Source: Prochlorococcus sp. AG-402-K21
GTDB lineage: Bacteria; Cyanobacteriota; Cyanobacteriia; PCC-6307; Cyanobiaceae
Length of the DNA: 48,393 nt
Assembly (NCBI GenBank): GCA_003216775.1
Contig: QCII01000012.1
Coordinates: 1-48,393, forward strand
Direction: 5' to 3'
The notes under the pieces are model-generated. The model worked only from the letters and a program-made list of their open reading frames with translations. It did no database searches and was not told the origin of the DNA. The first letter of the stretch is position 1; each line of letters opens with the position of its first letter. The translations under genes were made by a program, and so were the position numbers. Below, piece by piece: positions 37,540-44,186 of this stretch.

Positions 37540-38927
37540 GCAGATAATTTAATACTTTCTTGATTTTGAATAGGTATTAAATTTACTACTTCTTCGATTC
37601 TTTTTTCATATGAAAATAAATTCCTTGCAACCATTTTTGCAACTTCAACATGCACTGCATTTCCTAAAGCAGAAAACCCAGCATTAGAATTTTCTAATAA
37701 TTTCATTTTATCTGGAAAGCCAAAGGCCCTTGCTAGTTCTCTCTTTGTAAGATGCCTTCCCATAGGACCATAAATAGGAGTTTGATTAGCGTTAATAGAA
37801 ACTACTGTAGGAATATAACTTGGATTACTTACCCTAATACCACTAGGTCTTACTTGTATTGTGTGATCCCAAATATTACTGCTTGGTGAAGACTTCCAGT
37901 TCCACTCAAATTTTCTATAGGTATAGTCAAGTTTTCTTATATCTTGAATAATATCTGGGTCAATAAATTTTTTAATTTGTGAAAACCATTCCCTATTACT
38001 ATCGATAAACTTTATTTTCCATAAAGGAAAGCTTGAAACTTTTTCTCTTGCATAAGGTGGCAAAGAATTTAATTCTTTTTCTATTTCTGCAGGAGTCAAT
38101 CCCCTCTCCAAAAAGTTTTGGTATGGTGTTTGAGATACATAAGGATATTGAGCATCAATTTCCTCCAACCACATTGGAGTAGTTGTCATTAAGTCCTTAT
38201 GTTTATTGGGCAAACAATCTACAAATTTATTCCATAAATTTATAGCTTTTACTCCTTGCTCACTGATTATGCAATGTTCTAAGTCGATTAATTTATCTCT
38301 TTTTTTCTTTTTGTCTTTATTAGTCAATAAAATTTTTTTAAGTTTTGGACTTATATTATTGGATATAGGAAATGGATCTTTTGGCAAAAAATCTTGAGAA
38401 CCAATTGCAAAAAACCTATCTCTTTTTTGAGGGAATCCATATTGACTAGGAGATAAATGTTTGGCTGACTTACCATCATCAACGGAATCTGAGGTTGATC
38501 TAACGCAATATCCCAATTCAGTTAAAGCACTCTTAACTTTTCTCCAACTCTCTCCTTTATTGTGTTTAGCAAAATTAGGGACATTTTCAAAAATAAAATA
38601 TTTCGGACGAACTCTTTTTAAAATATTGAGCACATAAAAAATACAATCACCTCTTTTTTTATCATCAAACCCTAATTGTTTTCCACTTTTAGAAAATGGC
38701 TGACATGGGAATCCCGCCACTAAAACATCATGATCTGGAACTTTAGTCCAACATTCTGAAATATCGCCAAAAATAATAGATTTAGAAACTTTATGATTAT
38801 TTTGATATAAATCTCTTAAGTTTTTATCTATTTCGCTCACAAATACGCACTCACCACCAATTGACTCAAGAGCGTAATGAAAACCTCCTAGTCCAGCGAA
38901 CAAATCTACAAATTTAAATGAATTCAT
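37536..38927 (-). CDS. dcm: C5-cytosine DNA methyltransferase
   Basis: Modification enzyme of 463 aa that methylates cytosine C5 in DNA from SAM. Motif order is canonical: I FVDLFAGLGGFH at about 6-17, IV GFPCQPFSKSG with nucleophile Cys75, VI ENV at 114-116, VIII QKRDR at 167-171, then a target-recognition region of roughly 200 residues, and the C-terminal IX-X block (RELARAFGFPD, then LGNAVHVEVAKMVA). It is the first gene of the cassette, so its promoter should lie in 38928-39100. The recognised sequence cannot be read from the protein. Its first position in the operon could let modification precede cutting when the cassette enters a new cell. Confidence 0.95.
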   Translation of the reverse strand: MNSFKFVDLFAGLGGFHYALESIGGECVFVSEIDKNLRDLYQNNHKVSKSIIFGDISECWTKVPDHDVLVAGFPCQPFSKSGKQLGFDDKKRGDCIFYVLNILKRVRPKYFIFENVPNFAKHNKGESWRKVKSALTELGYCVRSTSDSVDDGKSAKHLSPSQYGFPQKRDRFFAIGSQDFLPKDPFPISNNISPKLKKILLTNKDKKKKRDKLIDLEHCIISEQGVKAINLWNKFVDCLPNKHKDLMTTTPMWLEEIDAQYPYVSQTPYQNFLERGLTPAEIEKELNSLPPYAREKVSSFPLWKIKFIDSNREWFSQIKKFIDPDIIQDIRKLDYTYRKFEWNWKSSPSSNIWDHTIQVRPSGIRVSNPSYIPTVVSINANQTPIYGPMGRHLTKRELARAFGFPDKMKLLENSNAGFSALGNAVHVEVAKMVARNLFSYEKRIEEVVNLIPIQNQESIKLSA

Positions 38928-39109
38928 AAAACCATGAACTCTTCAAAATTTACAAGTATTTAATTTTTTTTCAATCTAATATCAAGCTTTTTTAATAAAC
39001 CATTTCTGAATCTAATTCTCAAAATCAATATATATATTCCTATAAATAGTACTTGCATTATGTAATTAATCCACATACCCCACGTAAAGAAATAGGAATT
39101 TAGATTTGG

Positions 39110-39165
39110 TTGAGAGTGGTTTATTTTCAGTACTTACAATGATGATGTACAAACATCCAGTAAGT
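39110..39165 (+). repeat. Dispersed structured repeat, copy 1
   Basis: A 56-bp element that recurs at 43050-43107. It includes the shared strings TTGAGAGTG, TTTATTTTCAGT, GATGATGTA and CATCCAGTAAGT. A small hairpin GATG/CATC can form around 39144-39158, and ACTTAC at the front pairs with GTAAGT at the end. A separate 7-bp hairpin CCTCTTC/GAAGAGG follows at 39197-39221. It lies in the gap between the methyltransferase gene and the 63-aa ORF at 39309 and is not coding in a shared frame. It may be a small RNA or leader. Apart from this element and hairpin, I see no gene in the 381 bp at 38928-39308. Confidence 0.6.
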
Positions 39166-39308
39166 AGTCATATCTAAATTACTTGTATTTTTACCCCCTC
39201 TTCCCATGTATTATGAAGAGGTTTCGTAATTGACTGCTATAAATGGATTCTCGAAGGTCAGCACTTTGACTTAAATTCAGATATGTTTAATATAGACTGT
39301 CTCAAGAA

Positions 39309-39500
39309 ATGCCACTATCGTCATACCGGATGCACAGAATTTATCTTGCAGCGACCATGAATTACGGTCTGGGTTCTAATGATCCAGAAGAGCATGCCTA
39401 CTACAACAAAATCAAAAAAGAGATGGATGAAATGAAAAAAGAACCAGTTAAAAAAGGGATACCCCTAAATTGGGATACCCCCGACAGAATGGATAAATGA
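39309..39500 (+). CDS. Small hypothetical protein, 63 aa
   Basis: I do not recognise this protein. It begins MPLSSYRMHRIYLAATMNYG and continues with a charged helical region (YYNKIKKEMDEMKKE), ending IPLNWDTPDRMDK. There is no clear membrane helix. AAGAA before the ATG is a weak ribosome binding site. It lies about 140 bp downstream of a structured repeat that also precedes a tiny ORF at 43214. A 31-aa membrane ORF overlaps its stop codon as ATGA. Coding potential is supported by the Glu/Lys helix and the coupled downstream ORF. The region has higher G+C than most of the window. Confidence 0.5.
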   Translation: MPLSSYRMHRIYLAATMNYGLGSNDPEEHAYYNKIKKEMDEMKKEPVKKGIPLNWDTPDRMDK

Positions 39501-39592
39501 ATCTGAATACTTTTTTATTATTTGATGGGAGTCTGATGCTTATTGGCCTGCCTTTACTTATGATTTTTAAAGGTAAAAAACAGACTCCCTGA
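39497..39592 (+). CDS. Tiny membrane ORF, 31 aa, coupled to the 63-aa ORF
   Basis: Starts at an ATG overlapping the preceding stop as ATGA and encodes 31 residues. The middle is one hydrophobic helix (SLMLIGLPLLMIF), followed by a short basic tail (KGKKQTP), the classic single-pass micro-protein layout with the tail inside. No family recognised. Its stop is 4 bp from the convergent SIMPL gene. The overlap and helix support it, but a gene this short cannot be proved from sequence. Confidence 0.45.
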   Translation: MNLNTFLLFDGSLMLIGLPLLMIFKGKKQTP

Positions 39593-39596
39593 GTAT

Positions 39597-40379
39597 CTAC
39601 TTAACTGCGAAAGTAACTCCCATAACCGCAGTGATGTCTTTCTTGATAGTGGAGGTGTCATAAGAACCCCAACTACTTACCTTCGTGGAATTCGGAACAG
39701 TTATCTGAAAAACTCCAGTATTCACTCTCTTTAAACCACCTACTTCAGAGCCTGCCTGAAGAGCGATAGCTTCAGCCCTAACTCTTGCATCCTTTGCTGC
39801 CTTAGCAAGCATGTCAACTCGTTTATCAGCCAGCTTTGAATAGGTGAATTCAGGACGGCTTGGTTTCACCCTTACCCCTTTCCCAAGTAATTCTGTTATC
39901 TGACTATGAGTCTTCTGGATGTTATAAACATCCCTACTTTCAATCTCAATATTCTGATAAGTAATCCATTCAGTTCTAATGATTTCATTAGTCTTAGGAT
40001 GCTTGGTTTTATATTCACTTATACTCGCAGGTCCAAGATAAACATCCTGCTTTACACTGTCCTCAATTCCATTGGCTTTAAGGAATTCCATTGTCTTATT
40101 AATGGACTGCTTATGCTTGGTAAAAGAGTCAATCTGAGTTTTACCTGAGGTCTTTACCTGGACTGACCATTTTGCAATATCACTCTCAAAACTCTCTGTA
40201 CTTGCACCAGTAACAGTGATGGTATTTTCAACCGTTCTGAACCCTCTCACAAGGACCGTGGAGGCACCTATAAATCCTCCGAGAGATAAGACGGCCATTG
40301 CGAAAACAAGTGGCGGAGTGCGGCGTATAACACCCAGAGAGTCACTTGGCAGCGACCTGAGTCTTTTAATAATTTTCAT
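39597..40379 (-). CDS. SIMPL-domain (DUF541) periplasmic/membrane-anchored protein
   Basis: A 260-aa protein with an N-terminal cytoplasmic stretch, one membrane helix (LVFAMAVLSLGGFIGASTVLV, about residues 24-43) and a SIMPL domain outside. The domain shows the usual features: ENTITVTGASTESF at its start, the alternating NGIEDSVKQDVYLG region, and the closing helix-strand DARVRAEAIALQAGSEVGGL. SIMPL proteins have been linked to oxidative stress and membrane damage, but the biochemistry is open. Its G+C is well above its neighbours (about 40-52% in two 60-nt lines counted by hand), suggesting acquisition by transfer. It converges with the tiny ORF at 39497. Confidence 0.82.
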   Translation of the reverse strand: MKIIKRLRSLPSDSLGVIRRTPPLVFAMAVLSLGGFIGASTVLVRGFRTVENTITVTGASTESFESDIAKWSVQVKTSGKTQIDSFTKHKQSINKTMEFLKANGIEDSVKQDVYLGPASISEYKTKHPKTNEIIRTEWITYQNIEIESRDVYNIQKTHSQITELLGKGVRVKPSRPEFTYSKLADKRVDMLAKAAKDARVRAEAIALQAGSEVGGLKRVNTGVFQITVPNSTKVSSWGSYDTSTIKKDITAVMGVTFAVK

Positions 40380-40573
40380 TGTCTATAAGTATGTGTGTAG
40401 GAGCTTTTTAACAGCTGAACCGAAAGAAAAATATTAGAAAAATCCCTGACTTTTATTCCTTCAGTTCTATCTGGCCATTAAGGGAAACATCTAAGTTAGA
40501 TGTGCCAATTTTGGAGTCGGTTACTAATATTGCCAAACTAAATAAGGTTCCGCAAGAAGTATTTTTGTATTAT

Positions 40574-40996
40574 TCAATTCGACTGAAGTCCAGGATAAAT
40601 TCCACTCCGCTCAGCTGAATCAGTAGTGGGCACAATACACAAGGAAAGACTAGATATTTTCCCTTCATCTACAGAAGCATAAGCAACTCCAAGAAGATTA
40701 GACTTATCGCCTTGAGCCATGATGAGGCAATCGGTATGACCATAAGCTGGGCAGACACCTAATTCGGCATAAACAGGACTCTTGGATTTTTTGATTGTTT
40801 CAAGTTTTGGTCTGATATATTCAATGAATTCATCTTTTGAGTTCATATCAGTTAGGACTTTTTGTGAGGAGTATGAAAAGTCTTCTGACAAAAACGATTC
40901 AAACTCAGATGAATCAAGAGTGTGAAGCATTCTCGCATAGATAATCAAAGCTTCCTTTTCTGTAAGTTGATAAGTTTTTTCTTCCAAGGGTTTCAT
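40574..40996 (-). CDS. NTF2/SnoaL-like small protein, 140 aa
   Basis: Soluble protein with a likely alpha+beta cone fold of the NTF2-like kind: an N-terminal helix with ALIIYARMLHTLDSSEFESF, then LSEDFSYSSQKV, and strands through PVYAELGVCPAYGHTDCLIM and GVAYASVDEGKISSLSLCIV. This is a shape-based guess, not a recognised family. The start overlaps the stop of the signal-peptide protein upstream by 4 bp (ATGA), so it is translationally coupled and probably third gene of a unit beginning with DUF3764. The 194 bp between it and the SIMPL gene hold nothing I can name. Confidence 0.55.
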   Translation of the reverse strand: MKPLEEKTYQLTEKEALIIYARMLHTLDSSEFESFLSEDFSYSSQKVLTDMNSKDEFIEYIRPKLETIKKSKSPVYAELGVCPAYGHTDCLIMAQGDKSNLLGVAYASVDEGKISSLSLCIVPTTDSAERSGIYPGLQSN

Positions 40997-41496
40997 TTTT
41001 TGTACTTACTCATTTGCTCGAACATACTTAAATATTGAAGAGGAAATACTCTGGTTAAATCCTCTATTCTCTCTTCATCTAATACAACACCCTCCGGCAA
41101 TTTCTTGATTAACTTTGGGATAGCTTTTTTTGTCTCTTCTCTGCAGAAGTTAATTCTATAAGTGGCCTCTTTTTTTATCTTATTTTTAATTAATCCATCT
41201 TTTTCAAGCATTGATTTTAAATCAAGATTATTTCCTTTCAGAAGCGCAATTAAAACAGTGTCTGCAATTTTTAAAGCTTCGCCAGTTTCTTTATCTTTAT
41301 TTATCTCAAATATCCAGGTACAGGCTCCGACCCCTAGTGCTCTTGCAATACAATCATCATTTCCAATTTCATCACAAGGTAATCTAAAAGACTCTTCAAT
41401 TTTTTTCAGATCATATCCATTCTCACCTTCTGGGAAGCCAGCTTGAGCGTAAAAAGGAAATAAAAATAATATTGCAGCAAGAATTAGGCGTTTCAA
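40993..41496 (-). CDS. Secreted/periplasmic hypothetical protein, 167 aa
   Basis: An N-terminal signal peptide is clear: MKRLILAAILFLFPFYAQA, with cleavage likely after the AQA. The mature part is charged and helical, with four cysteines: Cys in RLPCDEIGNDDCIAR, then GACTWIFE and FCREETKK, which could form disulfides outside the cytoplasm. No known domain is recognised. The gene lies 2 bp after the DUF3764 gene and overlaps the NTF2-like gene by 4 bp, suggesting a three-gene operon with an exported middle product. Confidence 0.6.
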   Translation of the reverse strand: MKRLILAAILFLFPFYAQAGFPEGENGYDLKKIEESFRLPCDEIGNDDCIARALGVGACTWIFEINKDKETGEALKIADTVLIALLKGNNLDLKSMLEKDGLIKNKIKKEATYRINFCREETKKAIPKLIKKLPEGVVLDEERIEDLTRVFPLQYLSMFEQMSKYKK

Positions 41497-41498
41497 AA

Positions 41499-41783
41499 TT
41501 ATTCAGAAATCCAGCGGTTAATTATTGTCCCTTCATAAATATGACCGGACGCCTCAACTATTGGTTTGGTTTCTGGGTTAACAAAGATGTCGTAACAAGT
41601 ATTTACTGGTCCCTGAAACATAACGGTTGCTCTTTTTGGATCTTCCAATGATTTGCCAATATAAAAAGTTTTTACTCCCATCTCTTTAAACATGGCCTGT
41701 TGTTCAGGAGCATTCATATGAGCCTCATATTCCTCAAAAGTATTGCTTAATTTGAAATCTAAAACAGTTGTTTCAATTGACAT
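41499..41783 (-). CDS. DUF3764 family protein, copy A
   Basis: A 94-aa protein with the DUF3764 look: MSIETTVLDFKLSNTFEEYE at the start and KPIVEASGHIYEGTIINRW at the end, with a middle that reads as a small alpha+beta, possibly ABM-like barrel. It is paralogous to the gene at 44187, sharing the opening MSIETTV, the 'SGHIY' ending and a near-identical upstream leader. Function unknown. It is the first gene of a minus-strand unit with the signal-peptide and NTF2-like proteins. A terminator-like hairpin lies immediately before its ATG, so expression may be attenuated. Confidence 0.75.
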   Translation of the reverse strand: MSIETTVLDFKLSNTFEEYEAHMNAPEQQAMFKEMGVKTFYIGKSLEDPKRATVMFQGPVNTCYDIFVNPETKPIVEASGHIYEGTIINRWISE

Positions 41784-41845
41784 AAAAAAGGAGCTAATTG
41801 CTCCTTATTGTAGATCGACTGTCAATCAATATAATTATCCCACAG
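41784..41845 (-). promoter_or_regulatory. Leader of DUF3764 copy A with terminator-like hairpin
   Basis: Reading the minus strand, AAGGAGC-AATTA-GCTCCTT forms a perfect 7-bp stem, followed by a T run that leads straight into the ATG. This is terminator-shaped, and the AAGGAG arm is also ribosome-binding-site-like. The roughly 55-bp block is repeated, about 85% identical, before the second DUF3764 gene at 44187. It may be an attenuator or translational switch. Confidence 0.5.
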
Positions 41846-41881
41846 CAGTAATATCATCTACAAAAAGTGGACTGAAGATAA

Positions 41882-42301
41882 GTTACAGCACTCCCTAGAA
41901 ATTATTTGACAGCCAATTACGTAGGAGAAAAAGGAACCAGTGTAATAATTCAAACTCCAACTCCAGAATGGGAAAAGGAATATTGGTCAATGATATGTAG
42001 TACTGGACCTCAGTGGTTCAATTCTCTTCAGGATTCAAACTGTAGAATTGAATCTAGTTTCTTTAGAGACAATTTGAAAGGAAAATACAAGCATATTTTC
42101 AGTGAAATTAAAAAATTAACAGATTTAAATTCTAATGTATATTTATTAGACACATACGATATTTTATGTCCAGGTGAAATATGTAAATACAGAAATTATA
42201 ATTTCCAATTGTATGGAGATGATAATCACCTTTCTCAGAAAGCAGTTGAAAGACTTGTATATCCTAAATTATTAGAACTATTTGAATCAGAATTAAGATA
42301 A
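41882..42301 (+). pseudogene. Truncated SGNH-type acyltransferase remnant (OafA-like C-terminus)
   Basis: The open frame encodes about 140 residues that match only the C-terminal SGNH hydrolase-like part of OafA/YrhL-type O-acyltransferases: SVIIQTPTPEWEKEYW, VYLLDTYDILCPGEICK and the terminal Asp-His element YGDDNHLSQKAVERL. The N-terminal membrane acyltransferase domain and the GDS block that should precede it are missing. An in-frame stop sits at 41879, and the only starts are a TTG at 41906 or nothing. It therefore looks like the 3' end of a lost gene that modified surface glycans, consistent with an eroding island. Confidence 0.6.
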
Positions 42302-42451
42302 ATTTATTTTTTTGCAAAACACTAAAGGTTTTATTATCGAAATAAATTTATTTAGGTAATTTTTTCAAAAACAACTTTAGTCATACTTTCTACTCTAATT
42401 GGTTAATATTTTGTAAAAATAAACTTGTGAAACATATAAATTAAGGAGCAA

Positions 42452-42496
42452 ATGAAAAAATATTCGGTAAAAATATTCTTAAGATATCTATTATGA
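42452..42496 (+). CDS. 14-aa leader peptide coupled to the nuclease gene
   Basis: A short ORF, MKKYSVKIFLRYLL, begins 4 nt after a strong AAGGAG site, the best ribosome binding site in this region. It ends in a TGA that overlaps the nuclease ATG as ATGA. The nuclease start itself has no Shine-Dalgarno sequence, so ribosomes probably reach it by coupling from this leader. The arrangement is seen directly; the regulatory meaning is inferred. Confidence 0.5.
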   Translation: MKKYSVKIFLRYLL

Positions 42497-42906
42497 ATTT
42501 TAAAAACCTTTTTTTGATTTTTTGTTTCTCAATCTCATGTAATTTATCATATGCAAAAAGCGAAAAAATAATAATTGAAAACTGTTATGACGGTGATACA
42601 TGCACAACAATAAATAAAGAAAAAATTAGACTTGCTTGTATTGATACTCCTGAGATTAGGGGTAAAAGAGCTGATCCCGAAAAAGCTAGATATGTTAGAG
42701 ATTATTTAAATAGTCTTATTAAAGGAAAGGAAATTACAATAAAGCGAATTACTTATGATAAGTACGGCAGAACTGTAGCAGAGCTCTATCAAAATAAAAA
42801 AAATCTACAGAGGCATTTATATGAAATAGGGTTGGCTAAAGTTTATAAAAAATATGCATATCAATGTGATTGGTCAAAAAAATTACTTGAACACAATAAA
42901 CAATGA
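42493..42906 (+). CDS. Secreted thermonuclease-like protein (SNase domain)
   Basis: Staphylococcal-nuclease-fold enzyme of 137 aa that would hydrolyse DNA or RNA with calcium. A signal peptide is visible (FLIFCFSISCNLSYA, cleavage near residue 21). The SNase domain shows YDGDTCTTI at 32-40, the catalytic-site strand IRLACIDTPEIRG (Asp51) and YDKYGRTVAELY, with the C-terminal GLAKVYKKYAYQCDW. Two Cys (31, 37) near the DGDT loop may be oxidised outside the cytosol. The protein would act in the periplasm or outside, for nucleic acid scavenging or defence. Translation seems coupled to the 14-aa leader upstream. Confidence 0.85.
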   Translation: MNFKNLFLIFCFSISCNLSYAKSEKIIIENCYDGDTCTTINKEKIRLACIDTPEIRGKRADPEKARYVRDYLNSLIKGKEITIKRITYDKYGRTVAELYQNKKNLQRHLYEIGLAKVYKKYAYQCDWSKKLLEHNKQ

Positions 42907-43049
42907 TGAGATGATTTTTTTATTAGATATTTACCCAAAATATTCTTTATATTAATGCTCTTATTGAAGGAGAGGGTCTAATATTGAAGTAAGACAATTA
43001 TGTGCCTAAAGGTATTACCACTTATCAGATATAAGTAATTTGGTTTTAG

Positions 43050-43107
43050 TTGAGAGTGATTTATTTTCAGTCCTTTTATATTGATGATGTAAACACATCC
43101 AGTAAGT
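43050..43107 (+). repeat. Dispersed structured repeat, copy 2
   Basis: Second copy of the element at 39110-39165, 58 bp long, with the same TTGAGAGTG, TTTATTTTCAGT, GATGATGTA and CATCCAGTAAGT strings. Here the inner hairpin is one pair longer (GATGT-AAAC-ACATC), which is consistent with a kept structure. A 7-bp hairpin TTTCTTG/CAAGAAA follows at 43121-43143. It precedes the 29-aa ORF at 43214 by about 105 bp. No gene is visible in 42907-43213 besides this element. Confidence 0.6.
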
Positions 43108-43213
43108 TGTTCCCTTTTGATTTCTTGTTATTAAGCCAAGAAAAATTGGTAATCCTTTCTTGATTCGCAGATCAAAAATATTGCTATTAATTAAATAGAG
43201 AGTTTTTCATTAA

Positions 43214-43303
43214 ATGCCATTAGACGTATTTCTAATAAACATGTGTGTTGTAGTTATAGCTTTGCTTATCAGAAGAGAAATCAAACTTAAGAAAGCAAAA
43301 TAG
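43214..43303 (+). CDS. Tiny membrane ORF, 29 aa
   Basis: ATG at 43214, encoding MPLDVFLINMCVVVIALLIR and a Lys-rich tail (EIKLKKAK). This is a single transmembrane helix with a positive inside tail, the same layout as the 31-aa ORF at 39497. No Shine-Dalgarno sequence is obvious. It follows a structured repeat. Gene status is supported by its layout and context only. Confidence 0.4.
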   Translation: MPLDVFLINMCVVVIALLIRREIKLKKAK

Positions 43304-43306
43304 ATT

Positions 43307-43426
43307 ATGAAGACGCAAATTTTTAAAGAGCAATACATTCCAAATTTTCATGCTATTACTCTTTTACTAATGCTTCTTCTATGTCTGTGGTTACCGCTGG
43401 GACTCAGATTCTTATTAATAATTTAG
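43307..43426 (+). CDS. Tiny membrane ORF, 39 aa
   Basis: ATG three bases after the preceding ORF's stop. It encodes a polar N-terminus (MKTQIFKEQYIPNFH) and one long hydrophobic helix (AITLLLMLLLCLWLPLGL) with a final RFLLII. The tight spacing to the 29-aa ORF suggests a two-gene unit of micro-proteins. No family recognised. The 152 bp after it up to 43578 hold a weak inverted repeat only. Confidence 0.4.
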   Translation: MKTQIFKEQYIPNFHAITLLLMLLLCLWLPLGLRFLLII

Positions 43427-43578
43427 TCGAACTACTTAGTTAATACTTATATTCTTAAACTCTGGTATCTCTTAGTTTTGTTTAAAAGTTCTTATATAGA
43501 ACTCCTGTTCCATTAATGGATTAAATAACTTTATCTCCCACAGTTCTGCAAAATTCAACAGAATTCTGGAGCAGAGGC

Positions 43579-43836
43579 CTAACTCTCTTTTTTTGGCCAA
43601 ACCTCCTCAGTTTTTCTCCAACCCTGAGAGATTAATCTTTCATAAATTTCTCTAGCTAAATCTATATCTACGGAAATTGTATTTTTCATTATGGGAGGTT
43701 CTTTTCCTAACACACCAATTATTTTTCCAGTATCCACAAACATATATTCAAAAACTCCATCTACACTCTTATCGTTTTTTACAAACCTTTTTACTTCTGT
43801 TCTTTTTGAGTTAATCAACCAATGAGATTTAGCCAT
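43579..43836 (-). CDS. Small protein, probably DUF1651 family
   Basis: An 85-aa protein starting MAKSHWLINSKRTEVKRFVK, with GVFEYMFVDTGKIIGVLGKE and a C-terminal AREIYERLISQGWRKTEEVW. This order (WLIN, a VDTG-type loop, then a basic helix with a closing Trp) fits DUF1651, a Prochlorococcus/Synechococcus-specific family of unknown function, as far as I recall. No signal peptide. It lies downstream of the DUF3303 gene on the same strand, with 28 bp between them. Confidence 0.6.
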   Translation of the reverse strand: MAKSHWLINSKRTEVKRFVKNDKSVDGVFEYMFVDTGKIIGVLGKEPPIMKNTISVDIDLAREIYERLISQGWRKTEEVWPKKES

Positions 43837-43864
43837 TAATTAAACAGTAAAAGTAGGAAGCGTT

Positions 43865-44149
43865 TCATCCACGATATAGGGCTACTGTTTCATCTAAATC
43901 CGCACAAGGTTCAATACTAATCTCCATTAGTTCCCTCCAAGGTCTCCACTGTCGCCAAATAGTTTCTAAAGAATCAGCATTCACTACAGTGTAACCATTG
44001 CCATGTTGAGGTAAGAAAATCCAAGATTTAACGTTATAACCCTGTGGTCTATTTTGTGGTCCTCCTTTGTCATACCATTCTGTGAGCATTTTGGCTCCCT
44101 TATCTTGTGCGGCCGCATCAGAGAACTTATAAGAAATTAAAAACAGCAT
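43865..44149 (-). CDS. DUF3303 family protein
   Basis: A 94-aa protein, MLFLISYKFSDAAAQDKGAK at the start, then VKSWIFLPQHGNGYTVVNAD and WRQWRPWRELMEISIEPCAD at the end. The pattern of a short beta strand, helix, strand with a gly-rich turn, strand, helix, and final strand fits DUF3303 dimeric alpha-beta barrel proteins. Function unknown. It lies between a DUF3764 gene (38 bp upstream) and the DUF1651-like gene, all on the minus strand. A decayed relative lies upstream at 44520-44836. Confidence 0.72.
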   Translation of the reverse strand: MLFLISYKFSDAAAQDKGAKMLTEWYDKGGPQNRPQGYNVKSWIFLPQHGNGYTVVNADSLETIWRQWRPWRELMEISIEPCADLDETVALYRG

Positions 44150-44186
44150 AAAAAAATTAATTAAAACTTATTTTAGAACTCTTTAT

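Noticed and set aside
39140-39176. Small ORF inside repeat copy 1 (MMYKHPVSSHI)
   Set aside because: Copy 2 does not keep the frame, so the repeat is conserved as DNA or RNA, not as protein.
43530-43580. Terminator between the 39-aa ORF and the DUF1651-like gene
   Set aside because: Only a 5-bp TTCTG/CAGAA stem without a T run; too weak to call.
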